A stretch of DNA of 47,640 nucleotides from Isotricha intestinalis (lineage: Eukaryota; Ciliophora; Litostomatea; Vestibuliferida; Isotrichidae): assembly GCA_023807065.1 (NCBI GenBank), contig JAJJLU010003598.1, forward strand, positions 1-47,640. The letters are read 5' to 3'. The position numbers were made by a program, and so were the translations under genes. Below, in pieces: positions 39,381 to 47,640 of the stretch (position 1 is the first letter of the stretch; each line of letters begins with the position of its first letter). The notes beneath the pieces were generated by a model. It saw only the letters and a list, made by a program, of their open reading frames with translations. It was not told where the DNA came from and ran no database searches.

Positions 39381-41540
39381 ATGTCTTCTCAAGAAGAAAA
39401 TGAAAATAAATTTTTGACAAGTAGAAAAGAAAGTAATGTAAGTGAAACAACAGTAAAAACAACATTTAGTTTTTCAAATCCTCAATTAAATAAGAAGAAT
39501 ATTTTATCAAATCTTCATAATTTTCCTTTAAATACTCACAATTTTAATTTCAATAAATCAAACTTAATAAAAAGTTTAAATTTTAATAAAGAAGCAAATA
39601 AAAATTATTTATCTTCTTCTTCTCTATCAACACTTTCAACTCCTTTAACTATTAATAAACATCAAAATATTATAAAAATATCTCCTTCAAAAGATAATTG
39701 TTCGGATTCAAATGAAAGCAAAATTAATTTATTAAATAATTATCAATATAATCAATTAGTGAATAATTTAAACTTTATTTTTTCAAAAATCCAAAATTTA
39801 CATTCTCAAAATTTTCCTTGTCCAAAAGAATGTAATGCATGGATTGAGTATTTTAAAAATATTTACAATGATATAATTGGAAAAAATAAAGAAAGTGAAT
39901 ATTATGAATTAATAAAAAATACTTTAATGTTAATGTTTTTTTCGATTATTATAATATATGATATAAACAATAAAAATAAACAAAGATTGTTTGCTGATGA
40001 CATAAAAAATATAATGAATATTCATAATTTAATGAGTGAAAGTATTTATGGAAATTCTTTTAATTCTCCTAATATAAATCCAAAAGAAGAATCTCAAGTT
40101 TTAATGCTTTCTTGTAAAGATATGAATAATAGACTTACTAAAATATTAAATCAATATGACAGAATTAACTCGAATAATGATATTTGTAATTTTTATCCTA
40201 TTTTTAGAAAATTAAAATCTGAATCTTTTGAAAATGTTTATGATTATTATATTAAAAATGTAAGAAATCCTAATCATATAAATTTAAATTATAATATAGA
40301 TGATGTAAATAATGAAAATAAAAAAGTTGAAAATCCAATCAATCCAATAAATAAATTTTCAATGGAAAATCAATATAAAACAAACACTTTTAATTTAAAT
40401 CCAAATTATATGATGAAAACAAATTCAAAGAATCAAATTTTACAAAATAATAATGTGGCAAATTTAAATGGAGTAAGTGCATTTTTTGATAGTTCAAATA
40501 ATGTATTTTTATTTAGAAAACAACATTTAAAATCAACAACTCCAAACAAACAAAATCAAAAATATCAAATAAACCAAAATAACAATACTCAAATATATAA
40601 TAATAATGTTCAACAATATTATAAGAATTTCATGACATATACTCCAACTCAAAAATCATTAAATAATAATTATATAATTCAAAATGAACCAAATATGAAT
40701 TTCCAAGAAAAATATGATGAAAACCCTTTATTTTATAATAATAAAGAATTAATAGAATCAGGAAAATTATATATAGCATCTCAAAATTCACCTTTTTATA
40801 GAAAAACTCAAAGTTCAAATATAATAAATCCTCCAAATTTAAATTATCCAAATCAAAATATAATAAATAATAACAATTATAAAGCACATGCAAAAACTCC
40901 TATTAAAGTAAGAAAAGTTTCAAATCAAAATATAGGACAATTAAATTTAAATATATTAAAAAATCAATCTTTAACACCAATTAAAGTTAGTTTATCAAAT
41001 AATTCAATTTTAATTCCTTTTCCTCCTTCAAAACCATATACTTTAGTTTTAGATTTAGATGAAACTTTAGTTAATGTTCCAAAGGGTACTACAAATATTA
41101 TTTTAAGACCTGGATTAAGAGATTTTCTACATTCTCTTCTTCCATATTATGAATTAATTGTTTTTACTACTGGAGTTAAAGAATATGCTGATCAAATTTT
41201 AAATTTTATTGAAATTGATGAAAAATATTTTTCTTTTAGATTATATAGACAAAATGCTACTTGTGTTAATGAAAATTATTATAAAGATTTAAATAAATTA
41301 GGAAGAGATATTAAAAAAATTATTATTGTTGATGATAAAAGAATTTCTATTGAATTACAAGAAGCAAATGGTATTATTATTAAACCATTTATTTTTAATC
41401 CTAATAATCCTAATGAAGATTATATTTTATTTGATTTAGTTAGAATTCTTATTAGAATTGCTAAAGAAAAACCTGATGATGTTAGAGAAAGTCTTAAAAA
41501 TTATAGATATGAAATATATAATAAAATAAGTAATGATTAA
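39381..41540 (+). CDS. FCP1/SCP-type (NIF) phosphatase with long Asn-rich N-terminus
   Basis: 719 residues. The C-terminal 175 residues form the FCP1-homology (NIF, HAD-superfamily) domain. LVLDLDETLVNV has the nucleophile D558 and acid D560 of DLDET, LRPGLRDFLHSL and ELIVFTTGVKEYADQI follow, and IIIVDDKRISI is the late Asp motif. So it should be an active Ser/Thr phosphatase of the SCP/Dullard kind (substrates: RNA polymerase II CTD or lipid-regulating proteins). The N-terminal 540 residues are Asn/Gln/Ser-rich, with one helical part (about 115-300; FPCPKECNAWIEYFKNIYND) and a KTPIKVRKVSNQN-like basic stretch before the catalytic domain. Such extended NIF phosphatases are common in ciliates. 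Ends in TAA. Confidence 0.9.
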   Translation: MSSQEENENKFLTSRKESNVSETTVKTTFSFSNPQLNKKNILSNLHNFPLNTHNFNFNKSNLIKSLNFNKEANKNYLSSSSLSTLSTPLTINKHQNIIKISPSKDNCSDSNESKINLLNNYQYNQLVNNLNFIFSKIQNLHSQNFPCPKECNAWIEYFKNIYNDIIGKNKESEYYELIKNTLMLMFFSIIIIYDINNKNKQRLFADDIKNIMNIHNLMSESIYGNSFNSPNINPKEESQVLMLSCKDMNNRLTKILNQYDRINSNNDICNFYPIFRKLKSESFENVYDYYIKNVRNPNHINLNYNIDDVNNENKKVENPINPINKFSMENQYKTNTFNLNPNYMMKTNSKNQILQNNNVANLNGVSAFFDSSNNVFLFRKQHLKSTTPNKQNQKYQINQNNNTQIYNNNVQQYYKNFMTYTPTQKSLNNNYIIQNEPNMNFQEKYDENPLFYNNKELIESGKLYIASQNSPFYRKTQSSNIINPPNLNYPNQNIINNNNYKAHAKTPIKVRKVSNQNIGQLNLNILKNQSLTPIKVSLSNNSILIPFPPSKPYTLVLDLDETLVNVPKGTTNIILRPGLRDFLHSLLPYYELIVFTTGVKEYADQILNFIEIDEKYFSFRLYRQNATCVNENYYKDLNKLGRDIKKIIIVDDKRISIELQEANGIIIKPFIFNPNNPNEDYILFDLVRILIRIAKEKPDDVRESLKNYRYEIYNKISND

Positions 41541-42407
41541 TTTTTTTCTTTTTTTAGTATTTAATATTCAAGATTTTTCAGATAGTATTTTAAGTTAAAA
41601 TTATATATTTGAAGAAATTATTCATTAACAATTAAAATATAAATATAATATAAAATAGTATAATTTAATTAAGTAAATTAAATATTTACTCTTCATTGGG
41701 AAATATTTCAAAAAAATTAATTATTAAATCTAATTGATTATGGAAAAAAAATAAAAGGTTTAAAAAATTTTCAAAATTTGTTTTAAAATTATTTAAAAAA
41801 TTTTTGAAAAATAAAACTGGCGATAAAAAAAGTAAATTAAATCATGTTAATTATGTAAATACAAAATAAAAAGTAAAAATAATAATATAGAAAGAAGTAA
41901 AAATTAATTATAAATATTGAGAATGATAATAATAATCAAAGATTTAAATTATATAGGTAATAAAATAATAATAATATCAATAATAATAATAAAAAGAAAT
42001 TTATTATTCATTACCTAAAATAACATATCAATTAAAGTTAAATGTGACAAACAATATTTTTATTTTTTAAATTTTTGGTTTTTTGTTAATTCAGACAATT
42101 CAAAAAATATTTTTGTTTTCAATTAAATTTTTAATTTGATTTAAAAATTATTTTTTTAAATAATTTGATGATGTTATTTTTTAATATAATTATTTAATAT
42201 GCTGGACTAATACTGTCGTTAAGAAAAAGTAAAAAATAAACATTTTAAATAAAATAACAATTAAAGACTAAAATTTACTTAACAAAATATTTAAATAAAT
42301 ATAAATTACCCAACATTTAAAAATAACCATAAAAAAACCATATATAAAAAAATCATCACAATTCTATTTATTATAAATCCCTTATAAAAAATTATATATA
42401 TATAAAA
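41541..42407. other. intergenic gap, 0.87 kb, upstream of the PGM gene
   Basis: Rich in AAT/AAG runs (a loose AAT microsatellite at about 41925-41995). One plus-strand frame at about 41695-42150 is long only if TAA is ignored; no family words are recognisable. The last 200 bp before the PGM start are A-rich with TATATATATA just before the ATG region, and presumably hold the promoter of a highly expressed gene. Confidence 0.4.
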
Positions 42408-43163
42408 ATGGCAACATACAAAATAGTTTTAGTACGTCATGGAGAAAGTGAATGGAATAAATTAAATTTATTTACAGGATGGACAGATGTTCCTTTATCA
42501 GATAAAGGAGTAGAAGAAGCAATTGCAGGAGGAAAAGTATTAAAAGAACAAGGATATGAATTTGATAAATGTTATACATCAGTATTAAAAAGGGCAATAC
42601 ATACTGCATTCCATGTATTAAATGGAGTAGATCAAATATATCTACCAGTAATAAAAGATTATCGTCTTAATGAGAGACATTATGGTGATTTACAAGGATT
42701 AAATAAAAAAGAAACAGCTGAAAAATATGGTTCTGAAAAAGTACATGAATGGAGAAGATCATACGATATTCCTCCACCTGCACTTGAAGAAAGTGATAAA
42801 AGAAATCCTGCATTACAAGAACAATATGCTGGAATTGATAAAAAAAATTTACCTCTTCATGAAAGTTTAAAAGATACTGTAGCAAGAGTTATTCCTTATT
42901 ATGAAAGTACTATTGTTCCCGATCTTAAAGCTGGTGTTAGAGTATTAATTGCTGCTCATGGAAATTCTCTTAGAGCTTTAGTTAAATATTTAGATAATAT
43001 TTCAGATTCTGAAATTGCTGAATTAAATATTCCTACTGGTGTTCCTCTTGTTTATGAATTAGATGCTGATTTAAAACCAATTAAACATTATTATCTTGGT
43101 GATCAAGAAGCTATTAATGCTAAAATTAGCGCTGTTGCTAATCAAGATAAAGTCAAAAAGTAA
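42408..43163 (+). CDS. gpmA: 2,3-bisphosphoglycerate-dependent phosphoglycerate mutase
   Basis: 251 residues, full length (bacterial and yeast dPGMs are about 247-250). Motifs: [10 protein letters not shown] with the phosphorylated His11, [38 protein letters not shown], and [14 protein letters not shown] with the second active His184. The enzyme interconverts 3- and 2-phosphoglycerate in glycolysis in the cytosol. It uses more C/G-containing codons (CGT, CTT, GCT, CCA) and has none of the Asn/Lys insertions of neighbouring genes, as expected of a highly expressed enzyme. It looks very like bacterial GpmA, so a transfer origin is possible but not shown. It is convergent with the LMW-PTP gene, 737 bp apart. 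Ends in TAA. Confidence 0.97.
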   Translation: MATYKIVLVRHGESEWNKLNLFTGWTDVPLSDKGVEEAIAGGKVLKEQGYEFDKCYTSVLKRAIHTAFHVLNGVDQIYLPVIKDYRLNERHYGDLQGLNKKETAEKYGSEKVHEWRRSYDIPPPALEESDKRNPALQEQYAGIDKKNLPLHESLKDTVARVIPYYESTIVPDLKAGVRVLIAAHGNSLRALVKYLDNISDSEIAELNIPTGVPLVYELDADLKPIKHYYLGDQEAINAKISAVANQDKVKK

Positions 43164-43900
43164 AAAATATTAATATTTAATTATTTAAAAAATATTGAGA
43201 GTGTTTATTTATTTATTTTTTTTTCTTAAGTTCTTTGTTTTTAAGAAAAATTCATTTAATATCTTTATTTTTGTGTGTTATTTTGATTTATTTTTAGAAT
43301 TACAAAAAAGGATTTTTCCTGATTCTTTATTTGATAATAAAAAAAGAATATATATTAATAAATATTATATTAATTATTTGAATAAAAGAAATATATATTA
43401 TACTTTTAAAATGGAATTTGTGTTTTTAATAATTAAAAAATTTAAATCCATGAAAAAGAAAATATAGTAAATGAGAATTAATCAAACAATAATAATTATT
43501 TTAACAAAAACAAAATCCAAAAACAACAAATGGACTCCAACAACACAAAAAAAATAAATATTTAATATTTGTCTAATAGTGTTCACTTGAATAAAATTTC
43601 AGCATGTTTTATTTATTGTTTAAAAATTTAATTAAATAATTAAATTTATTTTTTATTTTTTTATGAAAAATAATACAATATATGACAAAATATTACTTAT
43701 TATAGAAGGATTATCAATATAATATTAATGTAAAAGAAAAATATTCAAAATAATTAAATAATGTCTTATAAATATAAAAATCTTAAAGTAACATTTAAAA
43801 AATGAAACCAAATAAAAAAGATTCATCTTAAATTATAAAAAGAAAAAATATATAAATATGTATTTCATAAATTCCAAAAATTTAAAAGCAAAAATTCTTT
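43164..43900. other. intergenic gap, 0.74 kb, convergent
   Basis: Lies between the ends of the PGM (plus) and LMW-PTP (minus) genes. It should hold only 3' untranslated sequence. A plus-strand frame at 43195-43467 is Phe/Ile/Lys-rich and has no motif. Nothing else seen. Confidence 0.5.
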
Positions 43901-44380
43901 TTAAATAAATTTATAACTTTTTAAAATTCCTTCACAACCATCATAAATTAATCCAAAAGCAAATTCAAAGGTATTTTCATCTCCATAATAAGGATCAGGA
44001 ACACAATTTTCTCCTTTATTATCACTAATAAAATTAATAATTTTTTTAATTTTATTTTTATCACCTCCAAAATAAATAACATCATTATAATTATCATCAT
44101 CCATAACAATAATTAAATCATTTTTTTCCATATCATTTTTTGTCATTTTTCTAGCAATATGATTACAATTTATATTTCTTTTTTTACAAACTTTTCTCAT
44201 TCTATAATCTGGTAAACATCCTGAATCTTGATCACTTGTTCCACATGAATCTACTTCTATTTTATCTTTTAAATTTTTATATTTTGTTGTTATTAAGTAA
44301 TCCATTATTGCATGTGCTGCAGGAGATCTACAATAATTTCCTAAACATATGAAAAGTATTTTAAATTTAGAAGAATTCAT
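43901..44380 (-). CDS. low-molecular-weight protein tyrosine phosphatase
   Basis: 159 residues, the normal size. The N-terminal active-site loop is ILFICLGNYCRSP: Cys12 is the nucleophile and Arg18 closes the CxxxxxRS signature (a Tyr replaces the usual Ile/Thr at the third x after Gly, a mild change). The general acid is in VPDPYYG with Asp129 followed by the two Tyr that can be phosphorylated in animal enzymes. SCGTSDQDSG and VMDDDNYNDV match family positions (usually MD..N). All catalytic residues are present, so it should be active on phosphotyrosine or small phosphates in the cytosol. It converges on the PGM gene. Ends in TAA. Confidence 0.95.
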   Translation of the reverse strand: MNSSKFKILFICLGNYCRSPAAHAIMDYLITTKYKNLKDKIEVDSCGTSDQDSGCLPDYRMRKVCKKRNINCNHIARKMTKNDMEKNDLIIVMDDDNYNDVIYFGGDKNKIKKIINFISDNKGENCVPDPYYGDENTFEFAFGLIYDGCEGILKSYKFI

Positions 44381-45168
44381 ATTTTTTTTTTATTTTTTAA
44401 TTATAAATGAAAAATACTTTTTTTTGATTTTTATACTAAGAAAAATTTCTTTTACTTATAAAGATAATAATAAACATTCATTAAAAATAGGAATTATTTT
44501 CATTTTTTTAACAATCATCATTAATTTAATTTTAATAATTAAAAGTTATAATTTCACATTCAACTTTTAATCCAATTGTGAATCATAAAATCAAAAATAA
44601 TATTAAAATAAATATATCATCAATATCAATAATGGTAGGAATAATAAATTATAAGAGTTTCAACAAAGAAATATATAATTTAAACTCTTCTATTTTTACA
44701 TTAAATACAGACTTAAATTTTATAAATTATGACTTTGAGAATTCTAAAGTAATTTCCAAATCAATAAAACATGAAATTTGTAATAGTTCCAAATATCATG
44801 AGATTTATCCTAATTAAAACAATATAACTTATCATATTATTATTGTCTTGATTTAAATCAAAATTCATCTATATATAGAAAATATGGAGATTTTTAAATG
44901 AATTTTAATATTTAAGTATTAAGATATCAAAATATAATAATAATTCCTAATATGAATAAAAAAATTGAATATGAAAATTCCATTTTTATCTAAATTTAAT
45001 TTATTTAAATGAAATTATTGAACATTATTATTATAGTTATCCCATTTATAATGCAGTTCAAAGTTAATTTTTCAGAATTAATAAAAATAATTGTAAAAGA
45101 TTTATTTTTTCCTTTATTCATGTTTTATAAAGGTGTTTTTATTAATAAATATTCTGAAAAATTATTAA
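44381..45168. other. intergenic gap, 0.79 kb, with coding-like frames of uncertain value
   Basis: Two plus-strand patches read like protein. Positions 44539-44817 (about 92 codons open, no clear start) give Asn/Ile/Ser-rich text such as IINYKSFNKEIYNLNSSIF. Positions 44835-45170 give SSIYRKYGDF ... NFSELIKIIVKDLFFPLFM with several in-frame TAA. No family is recognised. It could be a decayed gene or leading sequence of the retroelement relic that follows directly. The promoter of the LMW-PTP gene should lie at the left end. Confidence 0.35.
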
Positions 45169-46400
45169 GATGAGTTGGATCAATCTGCTACAAAAGTAGA
45201 TGATATCAATATATTCGTTTTCTATTGTGAGAAGCGAATAGAATAAATCCCTGCATGCTTATCAAGAAACAATCCTCCGATCGACTACTTATAACATAGT
45301 TCAAGAAACTACCGCTTATAAGCAATATGTTGTAAAAGCAAATGTCAATGGACATAATACTTCTTATGTAGAAATCCTCAATATTATTCATAAATATCAT
45401 CCAACTTTAATTTTTGTGGAAACCAATAAGAAACTCACACATCCTTTAGGATATGCTGACATTGATTATGGTGATATGTATTTCAATATATTATGAATCA
45501 GAACAGATTGCTTGTATGGAAAAAGAATCATAAAAAATAAATTTGGTATAGAAATTGGCAACTTATGCTTTAACTATATCCAAAATGGATGTAAGGAGCA
45601 GATAAAGGGAAGATATATTTAGGTGATTTTAATTGAATAAGCAATAAGAGTTCACTCCCTAAAGATTTGTATTTAGAGAATAGAAATGGAAAACCATGAC
45701 ACTTGGAGGGAAATAAAATGGAGTCTTCTTTACTATATATTTCAGATCATTGCAATGGTAGAATTAAAAGTTAATTACATTGCGGATTATTGTAGAACAG
45801 ATGAAGCCTTTTCTCTTGCAGAAAAGACTGACTTATGGAAACTTAACCTTAATATAAGACACAGGAAATTTAGAAAAAGTAAATTAATACTTTTAAATAA
45901 AATAATTGATCCGAAGGAATTAGATCTAAATGATTAGTATACATTATATAAGTACAATCCTTATAAATCAAGAATAAAAATTAAAGTCAAAGAGGAGAAT
46001 ATAAAGTATTCCCAAAGATAAAATCAATCTCCAATGACATACAAAATATTAAAGCCAAATGGGTTCTATCAAGATTTAATGGCTTGACAAGAAATAGATA
46101 TGGAAATTTACTTAATGATTTATAAAACGAATGTAACTATATGTCAAAAATTGTAAGCCTAAGAAAACCAAACAAGGAGGCGAATAAAATTTCTAACCTT
46201 ATATCTATTTCCATAGTTAACATTTACATTAAGAAACTGAGAAATCAAGAAGAAAATTAAAGATATGATGAGAGGACAACTCTGCTACTGAATGCATGGC
46301 TTTTAAAAGGAATACAAACATGTTCAATGTGTTCGAGAGTTTGAAAGTCTTATTAATTAAATAGCTATTTAAAAGATTTTTAGTTTTTAATTGATAAAAA
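45169..46400 (+). mobile_element. degenerate non-LTR retrotransposon (LINE-like) relic: endonuclease plus start of reverse transcriptase
   Basis: The base composition becomes visibly richer in C and G here than in the rest of the window. Pieces of an APE-type endonuclease and a reverse transcriptase lie in order on the plus strand but in different frames. Frame A, 45242-45619: KANVNGHNTSYVEILNI and KYHPTLIFVETNKKL (endonuclease start, catalytic Glu in VET), with one TGA at 45494. Frame B, about 45601-45636: GKIYLGDFN (the GDFN motif). Frame A again, 45677-45937: HDTWREIKWSLLYYIF and KTDLWKLN, matching the late endonuclease TWR..., DYI and W+LN words. Frame B, 45985-46258: SKIVSLRKPNKEANKISNL and ISISIVNIYIKKL, the typical first RT block. 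The RT palm (the YxDD motif) is absent. Text near 46260-46400 (MRGQLCY, TCSMC) may be a remnant of the C-terminal zinc region, which would imply an internal deletion. At least three frame changes and several stops make it dead. No target-site repeats or poly-A tail could be defined. Confidence 0.72.
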
Positions 46401-46913
46401 CTAAGTGCCATTCTGAAAAAAAAATCTTTTTATTAAAATTCTCAAATTATTGATTTTTATGAAGAAGATGATATGAAAAATGAAATTTCATGAATGGAAC
46501 TTCTTATAAAAATTGTCTTCAAATAATATTTTCTTGTTCTAATAAATTAATTGAATATATTACAAATTATATTAAGTATCTAGAAATATTTTAAAATATA
46601 GGAGGAATTAATGAAATCATATTTATAATTTTTAAATTTATTGTTAATTATTTTTCTAAAAAAATTTTAACCTTTGATATATCAATTTCTAATAATTTTT
46701 TTAGGGACATTCCATTAAAAAATAAAAAAATTTATAAATGTAAATAATATTATTTCTGGTAAAGAAAATAATAATAATTTCCTAATCCTCTTACATTTTA
46801 ATTTGATTTAAAGATTCTTTATAATATCAAGTATATTAGTATAAGTATTAAAAGTTTAATTTATTAAATTAAGAAGTCGAATTTATATAAATAAAATATT
46901 AAAATTATTAAAA
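46401..46913. other. intergenic gap, 0.51 kb, with a coding-like frame
   Basis: Plus-strand 46492-46746 reads as one frame (TSYKNCLQIIFSCSNKLIEY ... LTFDISISNNFFRDIPL) with a single internal TAA near 46592 and a final TAA. No start codon context or family is recognised. Either a decayed gene or a chance frame. The rest is plain A/T sequence downstream of the kinase-MORN gene. Confidence 0.35.
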
Positions 46914-47640
46914 TTAGAATAAATAACAATTTTTTTCAAGTTCATCATTTTTCCAAATTCCTTCATTTTTACTTCCACTTTTATAATAATATATTCCTTT
47001 TCCTTCTCTTTTATTATTTTTAAATTCACCATCATATTTATCTCCATTATTATAATAATATATTCCTTTTCCTTCTTTTATATCATTTTTCCATTCACCA
47101 ATATATTTATCTCCATTATTATAATAATATATTCCATTACCTTCATATTTACCATTTTTCCATTCACCATCATATTTACTTCCACTTTTCCAATAATATA
47201 TTCCTTTTCCTTCTTTTACATCATTTTTCCATTCACCTTCATATTTCTCTCCATTATTATAATAAAATATTCCTTTTCCTTCTTTTTTACCATTTTTCCA
47301 TTCACCAATATATTTTCCATTATCATATTCTTTTAATAATATCCTAAAAATTAAATAAATATATTTCTTACTCATTATTTGAATTTGAATTCTTTTTAAT
47401 TATTATTGTATGACATTCTAATAGTATTTTATTAATATCTAATCTTTCATTTGGATTTACTTTTAAAATATTTTTTATTAAATTTAAGAGTCTTTTTGAA
47501 TAATTACTATAAATAAAATTTATTTTTTCTTTTTCTATGTTATTAATCATTTTTTCATTACTCATATTTTCATCAAAAAAAGGATGTTTTAATTGAGTTA
47601 ATTCATATAAAATTATTCCTAAATTCCATATATCACTTTT
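46914..47640 (-). CDS. protein kinase-MORN repeat fusion (5' partial, one 28-nt intron)
   Basis: Two exons on the minus strand: 47640-47372 and 47343-46914. The first exon enters from beyond the window and encodes the end of a kinase domain: KSDIWNLGIILYELTQLKHP (subdomain IX), then LIKNILKVNPNERLDINKIL (subdomain XI with its Arg). That resembles NEK-like and related kinases. Removing 47344-47371 joins it in frame (..SNSNNE|ILLKEYDNGKYIGEW..) to six MORN units of 23 residues (GEWKNGKKEGKGIFYYNNG and so on), the last one degenerate, ending NCYLF and TAA. MORN repeats bind membranes or act as protein rulers, so they may place the kinase at a membrane or the cytoskeleton. The catalytic core lies outside the window, so activity cannot be judged. 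Confidence 0.85.
46930..47330 (-). repeat. 69-bp tandem repeat coding MORN units
   Basis: About six tandem units of 69 bp, visible on the plus strand as recurring CCATTCACC(A/T) and TATTCC(T/A)TT(T/A)CC words every 69 bases. They encode the 23-residue MORN units. Units 2, 4 and 5 are the most alike, suggesting fairly recent duplication. Confidence 0.8.
47344..47371 (-). other. 28-nt spliceosomal intron
   Basis: On the minus strand the segment starts GTAAG and ends TTTTTAG, is almost all A/T, and contains an in-frame TAA (in the kinase frame) that would otherwise end the kinase two residues after SNSNN. Its removal restores one frame joining kinase and MORN repeats. Introns this short (about 15-35 nt) are typical of ciliates such as Paramecium and Stentor. 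Confidence 0.82.

Noticed and set aside
41925..42000. AAT-rich tract as a CRISPR-like or direct-repeat array
   Set aside because: It is a loose trinucleotide run without regular spacers.
43195..43467. 90-codon plus-strand frame after the PGM gene
   Set aside because: Phe/Lys/Ile-rich without motif, in a convergent 3' region, and ends in TAG, unlike any supported gene.
45206..45400. 64-codon minus-strand frame
   Set aside because: Antisense of the retroelement endonuclease region, which has recognisable words on the plus strand.
2..47640. Tetrahymena/Paramecium code (TAA/TAG = Gln) for the whole window
   Set aside because: All 20 recognisable genes end at TAA exactly where their families end, and none contains an internal TAA or TAG.
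2..47640. Anaerobic fungus (Neocallimastigomycota) origin, suggested by the extreme A+T and Asn/Lys runs
   Set aside because: A CDPK with EF-hands, a 28-nt intron, and ciliate-style B-box/WD40 and kinase-MORN proteins are not expected in fungi.

Overview
The window is a strongly A+T-rich piece of a nuclear genome from a single-celled eukaryote. Twenty protein genes can be supported. They are nearly all uninterrupted, lie on both strands, and are often only 40-250 bp apart. Several features point to an alveolate and most probably a ciliate: a myristoylation-type calcium-dependent protein kinase with EF-hands, an atypical CK1, a B-box/WD40 protein of the style common in ciliates, MORN repeats, Asn/Lys-rich linkers, and one 28-nt GT-AG intron. 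The code behaves as standard, and all 20 genes end in TAA, so it is not the Tetrahymena/Paramecium code (TAA/TAG = Gln). The species assignment is inference, not proof.

Layout. 1-9.2 kb: the 3' part of a giant VPS13 lipid-transfer gene. 9.4-14.7 kb (minus): a wax-ester-synthase/DGAT-like acyltransferase and an RCC1-like coiled-coil protein. 14.9-19.9 kb (plus): an annexin, an atypical Rho/Ras-like GTPase with a CaaX box, and a 991-residue low-complexity protein. 21.0-22.4 kb: a head-to-head F-box-like gene and TPX2-motif gene, 43 bp apart. 23.7-27.9 kb: a CDPK (plus) and a membrane-anchored bZIP factor (minus). 29.4-34.9 kb (plus): a pepsin-fold membrane pseudoprotease, a B-box/WD40 protein and a CK1-like kinase. 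35.1-41.5 kb: a basic unknown protein (minus), then a DPP III (M49) homologue lacking the catalytic Glu, a short DHHC protein and an FCP1/SCP-type phosphatase (plus). 42.4-44.4 kb: a phosphoglycerate mutase (plus) and a low-molecular-weight protein tyrosine phosphatase (minus). 45.2-46.4 kb: a broken non-LTR retrotransposon relic. 46.9 kb to the end (minus): a protein kinase-MORN fusion cut by the window edge.

No operon or pathway cluster is visible. The genes are a mix of housekeeping and signalling functions, with a bias to Ca2+/membrane signalling (annexin, CDPK, VPS13, DHHC, CaaX GTPase, tethered bZIP) and phospho-signalling (four kinases or phosphatases besides the CDPK). The longer gaps (20.2, 23.0, 25.8, 28.6, 42, 44.6 and 46.5 kb) are not purely featureless. 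Several contain frames that read like protein interrupted mainly by TAA, best explained as decayed genes. No tRNA, rRNA or CRISPR array was recognised.
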